Positions 1 to 11,865 of a stretch of DNA of 64,000 nt are shown here, one piece after another. The position numbers and the translations under genes are program-made. A model generated the notes under the pieces. That model had not been told where the DNA came from. It saw only the letters and a list, made by a program, of their open reading frames with translations, and did no database searches. Origin of the DNA: Nymphaea colorata (lineage: Eukaryota > Streptophyta > Magnoliopsida > Nymphaeales > Nymphaeaceae); assembly GCF_008831285.2 (NCBI RefSeq), contig NC_045146.1, forward strand, positions 16,569,289 through 16,633,288. Direction: 5' to 3'. Numbering within the stretch: the first letter of the stretch is position 1; every line of letters begins with the position of its first letter.

Positions 1-1164
1 ACAAAAACAAGGGAAAGACATTAAACAATTAACTTCGCCTGATCTCATTTTATCTTGGCTCCGAGAGTACCGCTCATCACACTAAAGTACCATTTCGAAT
101 AAGCAGGGTTTCTTACTACTCGGTAGAAAACCGAAGCCTCCATCCAATCCAACCCTTTATGTTGAAGTACCATTCTTGTTCTGTTTACTTGGTAATTATG
201 CAAACCTTAAATTTAGCTTCCATTCTTATGCAGTATAATTTGTCACAACTTTTCATATGAGGAAGAACAAGTCCATTTTTACTATTGCACAAATCTAAGT
301 TTAATTGTTACATTCATGTTCCAAACATGCTTGCCTTATCTTGTGGTAGGGATTGCACACTTGAATTGTAGATGCCCTTCAGTACCTAAACTTTAAAGGT
401 TTGTTCACAACAGCACCAAGTTGTTACTGTTTCATGAACTTCTTTCATGAACCTACATAAAAAATTAGGGAGATTCATAAAATATTATATTGTAATGTTT
501 CATGAATGTGTTATAATTTTTTGGATAGGTTTATGGAACAGTAACAACTTGTTATTATTGTCAAATAGGCAATGGTAACAATATGTTACTGTTTCATAAA
601 TTTACCACTAAAAAAAGGCAAATTCATAGAATGTTGTAACAAGTGTTCCATCAATTTACTCTAATTTTTTATACAGGTTCATAGGACAATAATAGTTTGT
701 TATTGTTGTCAAATAAACCTTAAGATAACCCACCTAAGTTAGAAGGAAAATTGTCATTCAATTATATATTTTTTTTCATTTTCAAGTTTTAAACTTGAGT
801 CGTCCATGGAATTTTGTATGGATCGATTCTTGGATTCTGGATATATTCTTGATTTGAGGGTTAACTTTTGGCTACATTAAATTGTGAATTGTAAGGTTGA
901 ATCATAAAATATGTATTCTTGTGGGGAATCATTTTATTGAAGGCGGATCGTATATTTACATGAAACATTGAGTGGTGAAATGGAAACCAACAAGGAACTA
1001 GGAAATTTCCTGTTCTAACTAGAAGAGAGCTTGGGGTAGGACCTGAAGTTCATCAAAGCACAACCCACAATTGTTTGGGACAAAATGGAGCCCATGCATT
1101 TATAATTTTATCCCAATAACCAAACCCACACCAACCAAAGATCAGGCATCCATACTGACTGAGA
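1..1164. other. Intergenic DNA, AT-rich, no gene seen
   Basis: I see no coding potential here. The stretch lies downstream of the first glucosyltransferase gene and its proximal part (about 900-1164) is probably that gene's 3' UTR and terminator region. A small TIR element occupies 397-720; the rest is plain AT-rich sequence. Confidence 0.6.
397..720. mobile_element. MITE, Tourist/Harbinger-like, 324 bp
   Basis: The ends are imperfect inverted repeats: AGGTTTGTTCACAACAGCA on the left matches AGGTTTATTTGACAACAATA read inward from the right. A 3-bp TAA flanks both ends (394-396 and 721-723), the target duplication expected of PIF/Harbinger-type elements. The interior has several copies of a TTCATGAA-type motif and of a GTAACAACTTGTTA palindromic word, also in inverted arrangement, so the whole element could fold into a long hairpin. 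There is no coding capacity. Superfamily is inferred from the TAA duplication alone. Confidence 0.6.
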
Positions 1165-2577
1165 TCAAATAAGATCGTCCACGAACTCCTGGATATTCTG
1201 GTCAGAAGTCCCACCGTCGGCGGCCGCCCTTGTTACTACATCCTTCCATCTCAGCGCCTCCTGCCTCATCTCTGCGGCGGCCTCGCCGGCCATCACCTCC
1301 CCAATGCACCTCTTCACTTCCTCTCTCGATACGAGGCCATCGGGTCCCACTTGGAGCCGGACCCCGAGCCGATAGACATCAACGATGAACTTGGCGTTGG
1401 TCGGCTGGTCACTCCACGACGGGAAGGCAATCACCGGCACCCCCGCCGCTATCGTCTCCAGAGTTGAGTTCCACCCGCAATGCGTCAAAAATCCGGCGAC
1501 CGCTCGGTGCCTGAGCACATCCGTCTGCGGGCACCACGGCACGACCCTGCCCCGATCCAAACCCTCGTCGACAAAGTCCTCGGGAAGCCCCGAATCCGAG
1601 TCGTCGACTTTCGGTTTCACCATCCACATGAACCGGGTCCCGCTGTTCTTCAAACCCCACGCCAGCTCGGCCATCTGCTGGGCTGGAAAGGTGAGGTAGC
1701 TGCCGAACGAGACGTAGATGACGGAGTTATCGGGCTGGCCGTCGAGCCACTCCAGGCAGTTCAGCTCAGCGGCCCACAAATCGGCTCGGACGTCGCACGT
1801 CCCACGTCGACCAAGGAGAGCGAACGGCACAAGCGGACCCACCGGTTTTATGGGCTGCAGCTCGGCCATCGAGTCGATCACTTGCCGTTCGAGCTCATCG
1901 GCGGAGTTGGCGAAAACCCACCTGTAACTCTTCATCTTCTCAAACTGAGAGTTCAACAATCTGGTGTAGAATGGGTATGGGTTATCGGGACGAACGAGTG
2001 AAGGGAGGTCCTCGAATCTGATCGGGGGTAGCGTCGGGAATTTAAGAATGTCGCCGGCCGTTTCCTGAAACTGGCTCGGCTCATGGTGGTAACGGTAGTA
2101 GGCAGCGAAGACTGCACAGGACTGGATCCACAAGGTGGCGCACGGGATGCCGAGCCTAGCAGCGACGTCGGCAACCCACGACGTGAATTGGTTGCCGACC
2201 AGGCAGGAGACGGGGCGGCCTTGCCGGGCTAGGTCGACGATAAGCTCGGAGAGGCTGGCAGAGCCAACTGCTGCCAGTTGGTCCAGGTACAGATTCATAT
2301 CCCGGCTCCGGTCAGCACCAGGCTCGAACCCATCGGAGAAGGGCCTGATTTCGACTCTGACGCGATGATCGCCGTCTGCAACATGAATGGGAGTACCGGC
2401 TGGGTGGTCACTCCGGGCATTCAGAATCTGCTGGTAAGCGTTGGGGGTTAGCGCCAACGTAACGTCGACGCTCTTGCTGGCCAGGCGGGAGGCGAACCGC
2501 AGCATGGGATTGAGGTGGCCTTGTGCAGCCAAGGCCACCAGCATCACGTAAGGGCGCCGGTCCGCTGTTGAGGCCAT
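1165..2577 (-). CDS. UDP-glucosyltransferase, group L (UGT84-like), copy 1
   Basis: A family-1 (GT1) glycosyltransferase of 470 aa, expected to move glucose from UDP-glucose to a small acceptor in the cytosol. It is one uninterrupted exon. The frame stays open upstream to 2637, but only from a TTG codon; the ATG at 2577 sits in a good context (GCGATGGCC) just before the conserved N-terminal strand, so I chose it. The catalytic His is H21 in the QGHLNPML segment. The 44-residue PSPG box runs from W348 to Q391, with HCGWNS in the middle and a final DQ; W22 and Q44 of the box are typical of glucose users. The position that holds the activating Asp in many UGTs appears to be Asn (N129, in CLVGNQF), as in UGT84-type enzymes. 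Its paralog lies 3.9 kb upstream on the same strand. UGT84 enzymes often make glucose esters of phenolic acids, but the acceptor here is unknown. Confidence 0.93.
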   Translation of the reverse strand: MASTADRRPYVMLVALAAQGHLNPMLRFASRLASKSVDVTLALTPNAYQQILNARSDHPAGTPIHVADGDHRVRVEIRPFSDGFEPGADRSRDMNLYLDQLAAVGSASLSELIVDLARQGRPVSCLVGNQFTSWVADVAARLGIPCATLWIQSCAVFAAYYRYHHEPSQFQETAGDILKFPTLPPIRFEDLPSLVRPDNPYPFYTRLLNSQFEKMKSYRWVFANSADELERQVIDSMAELQPIKPVGPLVPFALLGRRGTCDVRADLWAAELNCLEWLDGQPDNSVIYVSFGSYLTFPAQQMAELAWGLKNSGTRFMWMVKPKVDDSDSGLPEDFVDEGLDRGRVVPWCPQTDVLRHRAVAGFLTHCGWNSTLETIAAGVPVIAFPSWSDQPTNAKFIVDVYRLGVRLQVGPDGLVSREEVKRCIGEVMAGEAAAEMRQEALRWKDVVTRAAADGGTSDQNIQEFVDDLI

Positions 2578-3133
2578 CGCCGCTTCGATTCCAACTACGT
2601 CTCTTCTTCGTTCGATGGAGCCATTAGATCGAGTCAATGCATCCTTTAAAACAGGCCCCGGTTGAAATGCCGGGAAAATTTTTACAAAATTGCCGGTAGG
2701 TCAATGTTGTTCATCAATTGTTATGGAAGATGGAATCTTAAAACATGTTACCTGCTGCTAATTATATTAGTGAGACCTACCACTTTTGCTATAAGGCTTT
2801 AGCAAAAAAAAGCACGAAGAAAAAATTAATTTCCTGCAGTTAAATGAGAAAAATTATGATAGGAAATATCTTTAGTCTCATGGTTAGAAATTTTTGGAGG
2901 CTATTTCTCCGCAACTTCACTAAAAACATCATAAGATCTCGTCTATATGGTTTTCACCTTATATATAAAAGTCATAGTACATGTACATAGATGAGGAAAT
3001 TTTGAGCAAAAGTATAGCTTATAAGGTGGGCCTTAACTACCCATTATAATGAATCTGACTATGACTACTTTAATTAGATGGATGAGTGACTTTAAAAGTA
3101 TGGTCACCATTGAATTTTCTTAATATGAATTTT

Positions 3134-3136
<3 letters not shown>

Positions 3137-3172
<36 letters not shown>
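3137..3172. repeat. TA microsatellite
   Basis: An uninterrupted run of alternating T and A of about 36 bp, in the UGT spacer. Confidence 0.9.
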
Positions 3173-3173
<1 letters not shown>

Positions 3174-3593
3174 CTTGGCATGGGCCCTAAGACTATGCTT
3201 ATGTTCTATAAATTTCTTTTTCGCTGACTTTTATGCTTATAAATTTCAGAAAGGGAGGTCTCGGCCATGTTTTTATAAACTGATAGACATAGTTTTCTCT
3301 TGATAATAAAAATTAAATCCTATAGTTAGAAATGCATGTTGACCTCTTTTATCTACTGATACAAGGAAAGGCTCATAAAAACCCCAATAAACCTACAATG
3401 TTGTTAATGGAAATAATATTCTACTGCTAGAAATGCTTATTGGTTTCCTAAAATTTGAATGTTGATCTACATACAGATCTGTGTTGAACAATACTACTCA
3501 TATGATTAGCCCTTGTAAATATTGGATTTGGATCTTATTCTCATTGGAACACATGTCTATATAAGCACACATTTATGTTTCATTAGATCGTAC

Positions 3594-3758
3594 CAGTGGC
3601 GTAGCCACATGGAGGCTCACACCAGCCTCACAAAATTATTTTAATATATATGTTAATGTTTTGACATATTTGATTGTTATACATGTAAGTGCCCCAAAAA
3701 AAAATTGAAGGTATTGAATGAGTACCCCCACCAGAAAATTTTTTTGGCTTCGCTAGTG
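3594..3758. mobile_element. hAT-type MITE, 165 bp, intact target duplication
   Basis: The left end CAGTGGCGTAGCCA and the right end TGGCTTCGCTAGTG are inverted repeats of each other with three mismatches. The element is flanked by perfect 8-bp direct repeats GATCGTAC (3586-3593 and 3759-3766), the target-site length of the hAT superfamily. It carries no transposase and was presumably moved in trans. The exact duplication suggests a fairly recent insertion. Related but decayed sequences occur near 5570, 32620, 34800 and 58880. Confidence 0.85.
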
Positions 3759-6431
3759 GATCGTACATGTGCTTGAGTCCATTTTCAAGATCGGGACTTA
3801 CTGCTAATGAAATTATCATTGTAATTGATGTGTGAAATTGTGTTTTGTCACTTTTAACATGTCAGTTTGTAACTTCGTCATGCTTGGATGTGTAGAATAC
3901 ACATGGTTAATTGAATGGTATGTGCAAATTGGTGACTTAACTCATAACAGTTAATGCATATGACTTGAGTCTATACTTTTTACTAGAGTAGGATGGCATA
4001 ATCTTTCGTGGCATGAAGGAGCATGGTATTTGCCATCTTACTTGGGGATGCTGAGTGGGTTAGTATGAGGTCACTCAAGTTAAGTTACTTTAGGTTGCGT
4101 TTGATAGCATCTGATCTTAAATCCCAAACGACATAAAAAGGTGTATTTGGGAGATGTTTAAGGAATTCAGTAGCATGGACCATGGATTTAAGGTTGTATG
4201 GGAAAGGGTCCGATTTTAAATCCTTGAATATAAGATCTTAGAGATCTCATATCATCGCAGAGCTCTGATCCACAATGAAAAAAACACAACCTTATTGGCG
4301 GCTGGTCTATAACTCTAGTACATTGAAAAGTTATTATGATTGTTGATTGTAGTTGTTCTCTTGGGCACTGCAATCAAAATGTTATGTAAGATAACTCCTA
4401 AACGTTTTTAAGGGTATGAATGTTTGAATCTATTATTTTATGCATGTTGGTTTTTTGTTTGAAAAGTTAATTGCCTTGAAAACCAAGGTTTGTTGCGCTA
4501 AATCCATAGATTATACCTTTTTTTTTTCTAGATATTGAAGGTTAGTTGCATTTGTCACTTGACGTGACATGAAAATAAAAACGGACAAGAGATCTGAAAT
4601 CCTAGGTCCTTCTTCGAATTTATTTTCAAAAGAACTCCGTGAGAAAAAAAAATAATGGCAGAAATGACGTGATTTATGTGTACCAAAGAGGAAGAAAGAG
4701 TATGAAGTAAGAGTGAGTCGAGCCGGGTCCACACGATAGGTAGTTGGATATTTGACCCTAAATGGGCTCGGCTTTGACTTGTAGTTGGCTTAATAAGAAG
4801 AACTCACCGAGCTGGGCTGATTCGAATCGGGTATTAGGGGTGGGGACTTCAAATCTCATTTCTCCATATTTTTAATTTTTCTTCTACCTCTTTATGTAGG
4901 TCCAGCCTCATAACTAAAAAGGTTGGGTTTAGGCTGCCGATAAAGATATGGGGCCTGACTTTATCTAGCCTTGGGCCGGCAACCCTAGTATAAACAACTG
5001 GTTTAATGTGATAATAAGAAGAAAAAAATAAGGAATGAAAAAAAAACATGAAAAAAGAGGATATTTTGTGGCTTTGTGGCATGCTTTTTGTATAAAGAAG
5101 TATTTTATTTTTTAAAATAGAAATATTTATTTTCCTTATTGTATAAAAAAACTTTAGTACTTTCCATCTTTGCCCTTGAAGGCATCCTTTTCCTCTTAAG
5201 GCCATTTGGGTAATTTGGAGCACAAACGTATAAATCGCTCCACATTAGCCCATACACAATGTAGCGACATCTTGCTCATCAGGCGATATGGTCTCCTTAA
5301 AAAATGTCCAATATGAGGCCAAATTGGTCCACGACCAAAAAATTGGGCCAATATATTAATAAAAATGATAAATGATAAATTGACTATTAAGTCAATTTTT
5401 AAATATTAAATAGATAACGATATGTGCAGAGAATCGGGCCTACCGGCCTTGTTCGGACTGGGCTTCATAGGGTGATTGTGGGGTCGGATGTCTTGCCCAT
5501 TAATAATAAGAGCCGACCGAACATTGAACGTTATTTAACCCAACTCAAATCAATCAAATCTAACTTTAAGAGCGAAGCTAGAAATTTTTCATGAAAATAA
5601 CCGAATTAAAGGTTTTAAATTTTGACATGAGTCAAAATATCATTTTTCAAAATTGTTATATAAAATAAATAATTTTTTAATTCTTATTTCTTTTGACTGG
5701 GGGCCAGGGCCCATGCGGGCACTCCTTGGCTCGGGATACCCAGCTTTAATTAAATGTGTGTGTGGCCAACCGCATTGTTGTTTCAAGCACCAGCCAGAAA
5801 CAAGTAATTAACAACATTTGCTTTCTTTTTCAGATTTTTTCAAATTCATCCGCTTGCTTTCTGAATAGTTAGACACCTTTATTCAATTCATGTACCGTTC
5901 ACATAATTTAGTTATCTTAAGTTTACTGTACTCTAACACATCATCACAAAGCTTTTTAGGACTTGCAGGTTTTTCCCAAAAAATTACTATTGATTTATAT
6001 GTGATTTTCCATACTTAAAAACCCAAAGAATGAAATTAAAATAATTTTATTTCCAAGTAAAATAACGAGTTTACAAGTTGAAAACGGTAGATGTAAATTT
6101 TATATGTGCATTAGGGAAATGTGATTTCTTGGTGATTGTTAAATTTTCTAGAAATAAGAATTTTTTATTGTTTAGTTTCAAAAATCATCCCTTCCTCCTG
6201 AGCATCGAAAATACCAATACCCGCATCTTTGAGAATTGAGAACACTTCTCAAGTAGAAGACAGAAGAGAGACGCCTTGTAATCAGAAGAATAATCTGAGC
6301 AAGCAATTTTGGGAGCAGAACTCTTCTCCTTTTCTAACAGGATATTCGAATCTTAAATGAGTTAGCACACTGGATCGTGACCTGATAAGAAAGGCGCTTC
6401 GGCGAAATCACAACCCAAAGATGAAGACCAT

Positions 6432-7889
6432 TCAGTTCACCTGCCCACTTGGATCCGCCGATTCAGGTTGCGGATCCAGTGAGATAAGCTCGTCCACAAA
6501 CTCCTGGATATTCCGATCTGAAGAACCGCCGTCGGCAGCCGCCGTTCTCAGCACGCTCTTCCATCGCTGCGCATTTTTTCGCATCTCCCCCGCGATCTCG
6601 CCCGTCATCAGCTCCCTCCTGCACCTCTCGAATTCCTCTCTAGAGACCAGGCCGTTCGGACCCACCTGGAGCCGAACCCCGACGCGGAAGACATCAACCA
6701 AGAACTTGGCATTCGTTGGTTGGTCGGTCCACTGGGGGAACGCTATGACTGGGACTCCTGCCGACAACGTCTCGAGGGTTGAGTTCCACCCGCAGTGTGT
6801 TAAGAAAGCGGCCAGCGCTTGATGTTCGAGGACATCTGTTTGAGGACACCAAGATACGACGCGACCCTGATCAGAAGTCTCCTCCACAAAACCCTCTGGA
6901 AGTCCTACATCCGATTCGCCTCGTTTGGGTTTTGCCACCCACAAGAACGGAACCTTGCTGTTCTTCAAAACCCAAGCCAACTCGGCCATCTGCTCGGCTG
7001 AAACAGTTGCAAAGCTACCAAGAGAAATGTAGATGACTGAATTATCAGCCTGCCGGTCGAGCCAACCTAGGCAATCCGGTTCAGCTGCCCACATATCGGC
7101 TCGAACATTCCACGAGTCGGATTTAGACTGGCCAAGAAGAGTAACCGGTACAAGCGGGCCGACCGGTTTTATGTGCTGCAGCTCGGCCACCGTTTCGATT
7201 ATCTCGGACTCGAGCTCGGCGATCGAGTTGGCGAACACCCACCGGTTTGCCTTCATCTTCTCAAACTGCTCTGCGAGCAATCTAGTGAAGATCTGGTATG
7301 GATTATCTGCCCGGACCAAAGAGGGGAGATCTTCGGTTCTGATGGGAGGTAGACCCGGGATTGTAAGATGTGAACCGTTTTCCTCGAACCGGGACGGGTC
7401 CTGGTGGTGAGAACGGTACATGGCGTAAAGGGCATAGGACTGGATCCAGAGAGTGGCGCATGGGATGCCGAGCCGGGCGCCGACGTCCAGGACCCAGGGG
7501 ACAAAGGGGTTGTTGACCAGGCAGGTGATCGGGCGGCCTCGCCGGCCGAGCTCAAGGATGAGCTCTGTCAGGTTAGGCGGACCGGCTGCTCCGAGTTGGT
7601 TCATGTACCGGATGATGTCGAAGGTTACGTCGCCGCCATGGTCGTACCCATCGGAGAAGGACTCGATTTCGATGTTGACTTGACGAGGGGCCGCAGTCAT
7701 GGAGGCGGCCGCCTGATCATGGTCCCTCCGGGCACTCAGCATCCTATCGCGAGCGTCCTGGGTCGACGCCAGCGTGACGTCGACGCCCTTGGCGGCCAGA
7801 CGGCCGGCGAACTGGAGCATGGGATTGAGGTGGCCCTGTGCTGCAAAGGCCACTAGCATCACATGAGGCCGGCGCGGTGGTGAGGTCAT
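6432..7889 (-). CDS. UDP-glucosyltransferase, group L (UGT84-like), copy 2
   Basis: A 485-aa GT1 enzyme, intronless, starting at the ATG at 7889 directly before the conserved PHVMLVAFAAQGH segment. His20 is the expected catalytic base. The PSPG box runs from W347 to Q390 (HCGWNST inside, ending TDQ), which fits UDP-glucose use. Asn127 in CLVNNPF stands where many UGTs have the activating Asp. The protein is clearly homologous to the 470-aa product of the neighbouring gene over its whole length, for example in the KPVGPLVP, QMAELAW and DQPTNAKF segments. It differs by a longer SLDPQPES-type C-terminal tail and by scattered substitutions across the N-terminal acceptor domain. This is a tandem duplication followed by divergence, so acceptor specificity may have split. 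The group-L assignment comes from motif resemblance only. Confidence 0.94.
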   Translation of the reverse strand: MTSPPRRPHVMLVAFAAQGHLNPMLQFAGRLAAKGVDVTLASTQDARDRMLSARRDHDQAAASMTAAPRQVNIEIESFSDGYDHGGDVTFDIIRYMNQLGAAGPPNLTELILELGRRGRPITCLVNNPFVPWVLDVGARLGIPCATLWIQSYALYAMYRSHHQDPSRFEENGSHLTIPGLPPIRTEDLPSLVRADNPYQIFTRLLAEQFEKMKANRWVFANSIAELESEIIETVAELQHIKPVGPLVPVTLLGQSKSDSWNVRADMWAAEPDCLGWLDRQADNSVIYISLGSFATVSAEQMAELAWVLKNSKVPFLWVAKPKRGESDVGLPEGFVEETSDQGRVVSWCPQTDVLEHQALAAFLTHCGWNSTLETLSAGVPVIAFPQWTDQPTNAKFLVDVFRVGVRLQVGPNGLVSREEFERCRRELMTGEIAGEMRKNAQRWKSVLRTAAADGGSSDRNIQEFVDELISLDPQPESADPSGQVN

Positions 7890-7975
7890 TGCCGCTGCTG
7901 CTGGCGACTGGTGGCTGCTGCTGCTCCGCCTCTGCCTCTCCTTTTAGCGCTCTTCTTCCCCGGTTTTGGGGTCGC

Positions 7976-7987
7976 ATTATTTTATCC
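7976..7987 (-). promoter_or_regulatory. Candidate TATA box of UGT copy 2
   Basis: On the minus strand this reads GGATAAAATAAT, roughly 90 bp before the ATG at 7889, leaving space for a leader of about 60 nt. It is the best TATA-like word in the proximal promoter. There is no experimental support. Confidence 0.4.
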
Positions 7988-9049
7988 AGTTCCTTTTTGT
8001 TGTTGCGAGTGGCTCTGAACCATCTTACGCAATGGATGACGTATGTGGGGAGGCCTGGTGATTGGACGTTCTTAATCGGAGAAAAAGGAAACCAAGTTCT
8101 GCTTCACTTTGGTCTTGGGGTCGTTGAACCATCGATAAATCCTTTTGGTTGCTAAACCTGGTCAAGTGGCTGCCACATGATATCTGCAAAAGCAAGCTGC
8201 ACTATAGCAAGGGTTAACAATAGAATATACTTTTTATAATGGTTTTTAATGACATAAAAAAGAATCATTCTTATGACAAAGGTCGCGGTTGATTTTAATT
8301 AAGATAAGTTAGAAAATAACAGTTTCATTTCTTTAGAAAATGATTCAAAACAACATAAAAAAAAAAGGTTGTCCTAAATTTGTAGGCAGAGAAAGAGAGA
8401 CGTCCAAGTGCATTGATGAACCTCGAAACAAGATGAAGGAAGAAGGCAGATGCGGTTGAGGTTGAACAATAATTCGAAGGTACAACCAAGACATCAATTC
8501 TGTCACTTTCGCGTTGTAGCCTTTAAAAATGTCGGTATGTATCATGGGTAGGCAAACGTTTAACTCCACTTGTGGTTTTAACATGTATATATTTGTGTGG
8601 GTCACCAGCCTTATAGAGCTGGATGTCCCGTGGTGTCTAATGAGTCCACCCACTAAAAGACGTAGCAGCAGGTTCCTGTCTCCGCTGCCTTCTCCCTCTC
8701 TGCGCTGTGTATTGTCTTACATGCAATCAAATCGGCCCATGGTCGACCAAGACTGCTGGATTTTGCAAGGGCACTGGCATTGCATTCAATTTTTTAAGGA
8801 ATGGTAGACGCATCTTCAGTTGCATTCTCTTCGGCGATGCTTTTTTAAACTACAAGCAATGACATGCACAACTCTACTCTAATTGAAAGGTGTACCATAG
8901 CGAGATGCAAGTCCCTTGAACCCTAAAGCGGATGGAAGAAGAAGTGGCTTTGCCTCTTACGTACCACCTATTTTGTGTTTGGTAAAATGCTCATGCTTCT
9001 AAATATTAATTGATGTTTGACAACGCTCATTTGATCTCTGTTGTTCATC

Positions 9050-9280
9050 AAAAGGAGGAGTCACCGCTATAGTCCATTATAGACATCGACCCCCCAAGGC
9101 GAAACGCCGCTATAGATAATTATGGATGGGGCCATGGGCACTGACAAAAATTCCCAACCCAATCTATGGGGGGAATTGGTTCACAAATTTCCAACGGTTA
9201 AAATGGTCGGGAATTAATTTGCCTATAGAAGTATTACCGATGGTTTTGTTGACCATCGGCAAGGATTCCCTCTCATCCTA
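9050..9280. mobile_element. Possible CACTA (En/Spm) subterminal fragment
   Basis: The stretch holds two CCGCTATAG words and a near-palindrome, ACCGATGGT then a 6-bp loop then GACCATCGGC. Short palindromes of this ACCGACGGT-like kind are typical of the subterminal repeats of plant CACTA transposons. No CACTA terminus or target duplication is visible, so this is at best a remnant. Confidence 0.3.
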
Positions 9281-10400
9281 GAAGAGAGCTTCTGCTGTCC
9301 TCTGGGGAGGGGTTTTAAAGAGAGAGGTGACTGAAGTCAAGGGTAGTCCCGGGTCGACCGATTCCTCAAAGTTGAAGGGAACATGGTGAACTGGGCGTAC
9401 TCCTAAACATCTCTTTGATGAGATCGTTCTTATTAGCTCACTCGCTTCCGATTCACTCATGTGACTTCCAGATAGACGTAGGCATCCCTAGTGGCCTTTA
9501 TCCAGTTTATCGATCTCCTTGATGAGATCTCGCCAAATGCGAGAAGACCCTTGACCTAATGGTCTTGGGGAACCTCACCAGGGTCGGGGTGCTCGAGCAT
9601 AGGCTTCCCCGCCATGTATGTCGAAGGGCACCCCAGTGTATCCATAGTGAATTTCCACTAATTAGGACAAAATGGTATTCACTCTTTGATCAAGGTCAGC
9701 ATGAATGGCATACCATTGCCATTTTCCATCAAACTTAGTTAGTTAGGGTCAGCTTTTCTTAGGATTTGATGGACCTAAATCAATGATCTTCAGTGACAAG
9801 AACCATGAAAGACAATTGCAATGACCATCAAACTTTGATGAGTTACCTTTCTAAACTAAACGAAAAATATGAGCTCGCAAAAGAGAATCACTCTTAACAA
9901 TAAGGCTTTGCTCTGACGTGACATGATCTTCAGCCATTCAAATTTTGAAGTGCTTTTTGGGTACAACACTCAAGATCCTTGTAACGTAATTAAAATTAAA
10001 ACAGGTTATGTGAAGACTGGATGTTGTGAAAACTTAGCATTTTCACAAATTGGTGATTTTTTTTTTAATGTTGGTCAGGTGAGAAGACTAAAACAATTTG
10101 GCCAAAAACTTAGAGGGCACTATATTATTCATATCATTTTTTATTGATGACGTCGTTTTATTGAAGCTGGGTGCTTAGAAACTCAATTTTGACCATTCCT
10201 CAAGCACTTCTTAAATACCCTTTTGCCTCTAAAGCAGCATTTAATGACCTTAGCTTAACAAACTTTAAGAGTTTAAAATATTATACTGCCTATATTTTGT
10301 ATCCAAAATGCGTTTAACCAAGATGCACCCTAAGGTTGCAATTGAAGACCCGAGGCTGCATAAAAAGGTGTCTCTTGGAAGATCCTCAGTTTAAACAAAC

Positions 10401-10492
10401 TAAGGATCAAAGTTAAATCCATGCTACATGTTAAAGACCATGGATTTAAGGATCAAAGTTAAATCCATGCTACATGTTAAAGACCATGGATT
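10401..10492. repeat. Perfect 46-bp tandem duplication
   Basis: A 46-bp unit beginning TAAGGATCAAAGTTAAATCC occurs twice head to tail (10401-10446 and 10447-10492) without a mismatch. It sits in a dispersed repeat related to the one at about 4090-4280; both share GCATAAAAAGGTGT-like and GACCATGGATTTAAGG words. Confidence 0.85.
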
Positions 10493-10898
10493 TAAGGTCA
10501 GATGGTCTGATCTTAAACTCATATATCTAAGTTTTTAGGATCTCATATCACTCCAAATCTAAACATATGAGACTTTTAAAGGAGTTTGTTAAGTGATTTA
10601 TTGACATATTTCCTATTCTTTTTGGGGCTGGAACAGAAGTTGATTAGAGGTGGGTTAGCATCCGCCAAACCAAGAACCCAAGTCTAGTGTGTCAGTAGGC
10701 CAAGTCATTTTAGTTTAAGATGTTGTACCTAAGCCCTTCCAAGCATATGCTGTCATGCATGCAAACGTGCATTCACCGATGGTGTGACGCATTGGATTAA
10801 ATGCAGGAAAATGATGCCAACTTAAACATCAATTTAATTACCATTTTCATGAAAAAGTTGATTGCTAGGCTAAACAACTCAAAAATTGAAGGTTCTAA

Positions 10899-11044
10899 AA
10901 GGTTGTTTGGCAGCAAGACACTATATGAATATTCCATGAATTTACGTAAAAAATTAGAGTAAATTCATGGTTATATGATCTACCTCAATTTTTGAAACAG
11001 ATTCATGAAAAGCTTCCAAAATTTTCCTACTGCCAAACGACCTC
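10899..11044. mobile_element. MITE, Tourist/Harbinger-like, 146 bp
   Basis: The ends AAGGTTGTTTGGCAG and CTGCCAAACGACCTC are inverted repeats with two mismatches. TAA flanks both sides (10896-10898 and 11045-11047), as expected of PIF/Harbinger insertions. The inside carries the TTCATGAA / AAAAAATTAGAGTA words also seen in the element at 397-720, so these belong to one related group. Non-coding. Confidence 0.7.
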
Positions 11045-11865
11045 TAATCGATAGCTTTCTGTCCACAAACAAATGGAAAAAAATTATATAATCAAGTTTC
11101 TCAACTGTGTCGACATTTTCAGCTTTTACATGATCACATGATGACCCAACCTACCCCCATTAACACTAATTTAGCTTTCTTGGTTTTGATTCTACTGGCC
11201 AAATGATTTCCTAAATAGCTAGCCGCCGAGATACTAACTGGCACAGGTCGTTTCTGCAGCAAATCTGACTGGTAGCATGGGAAAGCATGTGATGTTGATA
11301 CCAATGAGGAGTAACACGCGCTCAACAATTGTTCTCTTCTGTCCATCCTTTCTCACGTGAACGTGCTTTGATCTCATGTCCTTGTCCCTTCCTCCTTAAC
11401 TGGTGAGCCAGGTGAGGCCGCCTTCAACATGGTTGGTTTGCACTTCCCAAGATCGTTCACGGGTCTGAATATTGATCCAACATTTGCAGCCCCTTTTCTC
11501 GTGTTCTGCAATGGTGTGGATCTATTGGTGGCAGTTTTTTGCTAATTAACCAGAGAAATAAATTTCCGTGGTCACGGCAGCGAAGCAATCTAAGTTTTGC
11601 GGCTGATCATGGCGTTCGTCCACTCTGTACTCCTCATAAATATCAAATAGTAAGGAAATTAAATGAATTATGTCACATGATTTTGCTGTTAAAATAAGTT
11701 GATTTTAACGGGATTTGTAACAATATTTTTTATGTGAAGGAGACATGAAATTAGTTGTTTATTGATATCTTCGAAAAATATTAGAAGTTCACAAGTTTGG
11801 TGGTCAATTATGAACTGTTAGCGTAACATAGCTGCTCACCTTCCGTTCGTGCTCACGACACATTC

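Larger units (their letters stand above)
2640..6431. other. Intergenic spacer between the two UGT genes
   Basis: About 3.8 kb without a gene. It holds the promoter side of UGT copy 1 (a TTTTAAA word on the minus strand at about 2645-2651 is the only TATA-like candidate), a TA microsatellite, a hAT-type MITE at 3594-3758, a degenerate repeat at about 4090-4280 that shares words with the one near 10.3-10.6 kb, and a decayed copy of a GCGAAGCTAG / GGCCAGGGCCC-type repeat at about 5570-5740. The short open frames here are not conserved proteins I recognise. Confidence 0.55.

Noticed and set aside
1480-2001. 173-aa plus-strand frame, and others, inside UGT copy 1
   Set aside because: They are antisense or shifted frames of a GC-rich conserved gene and carry no motif of their own.
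7404-7856. 150-aa plus-strand frame opposite UGT copy 2
   Set aside because: Antisense shadow of the conserved N-terminal domain; no independent signal or conservation evident.
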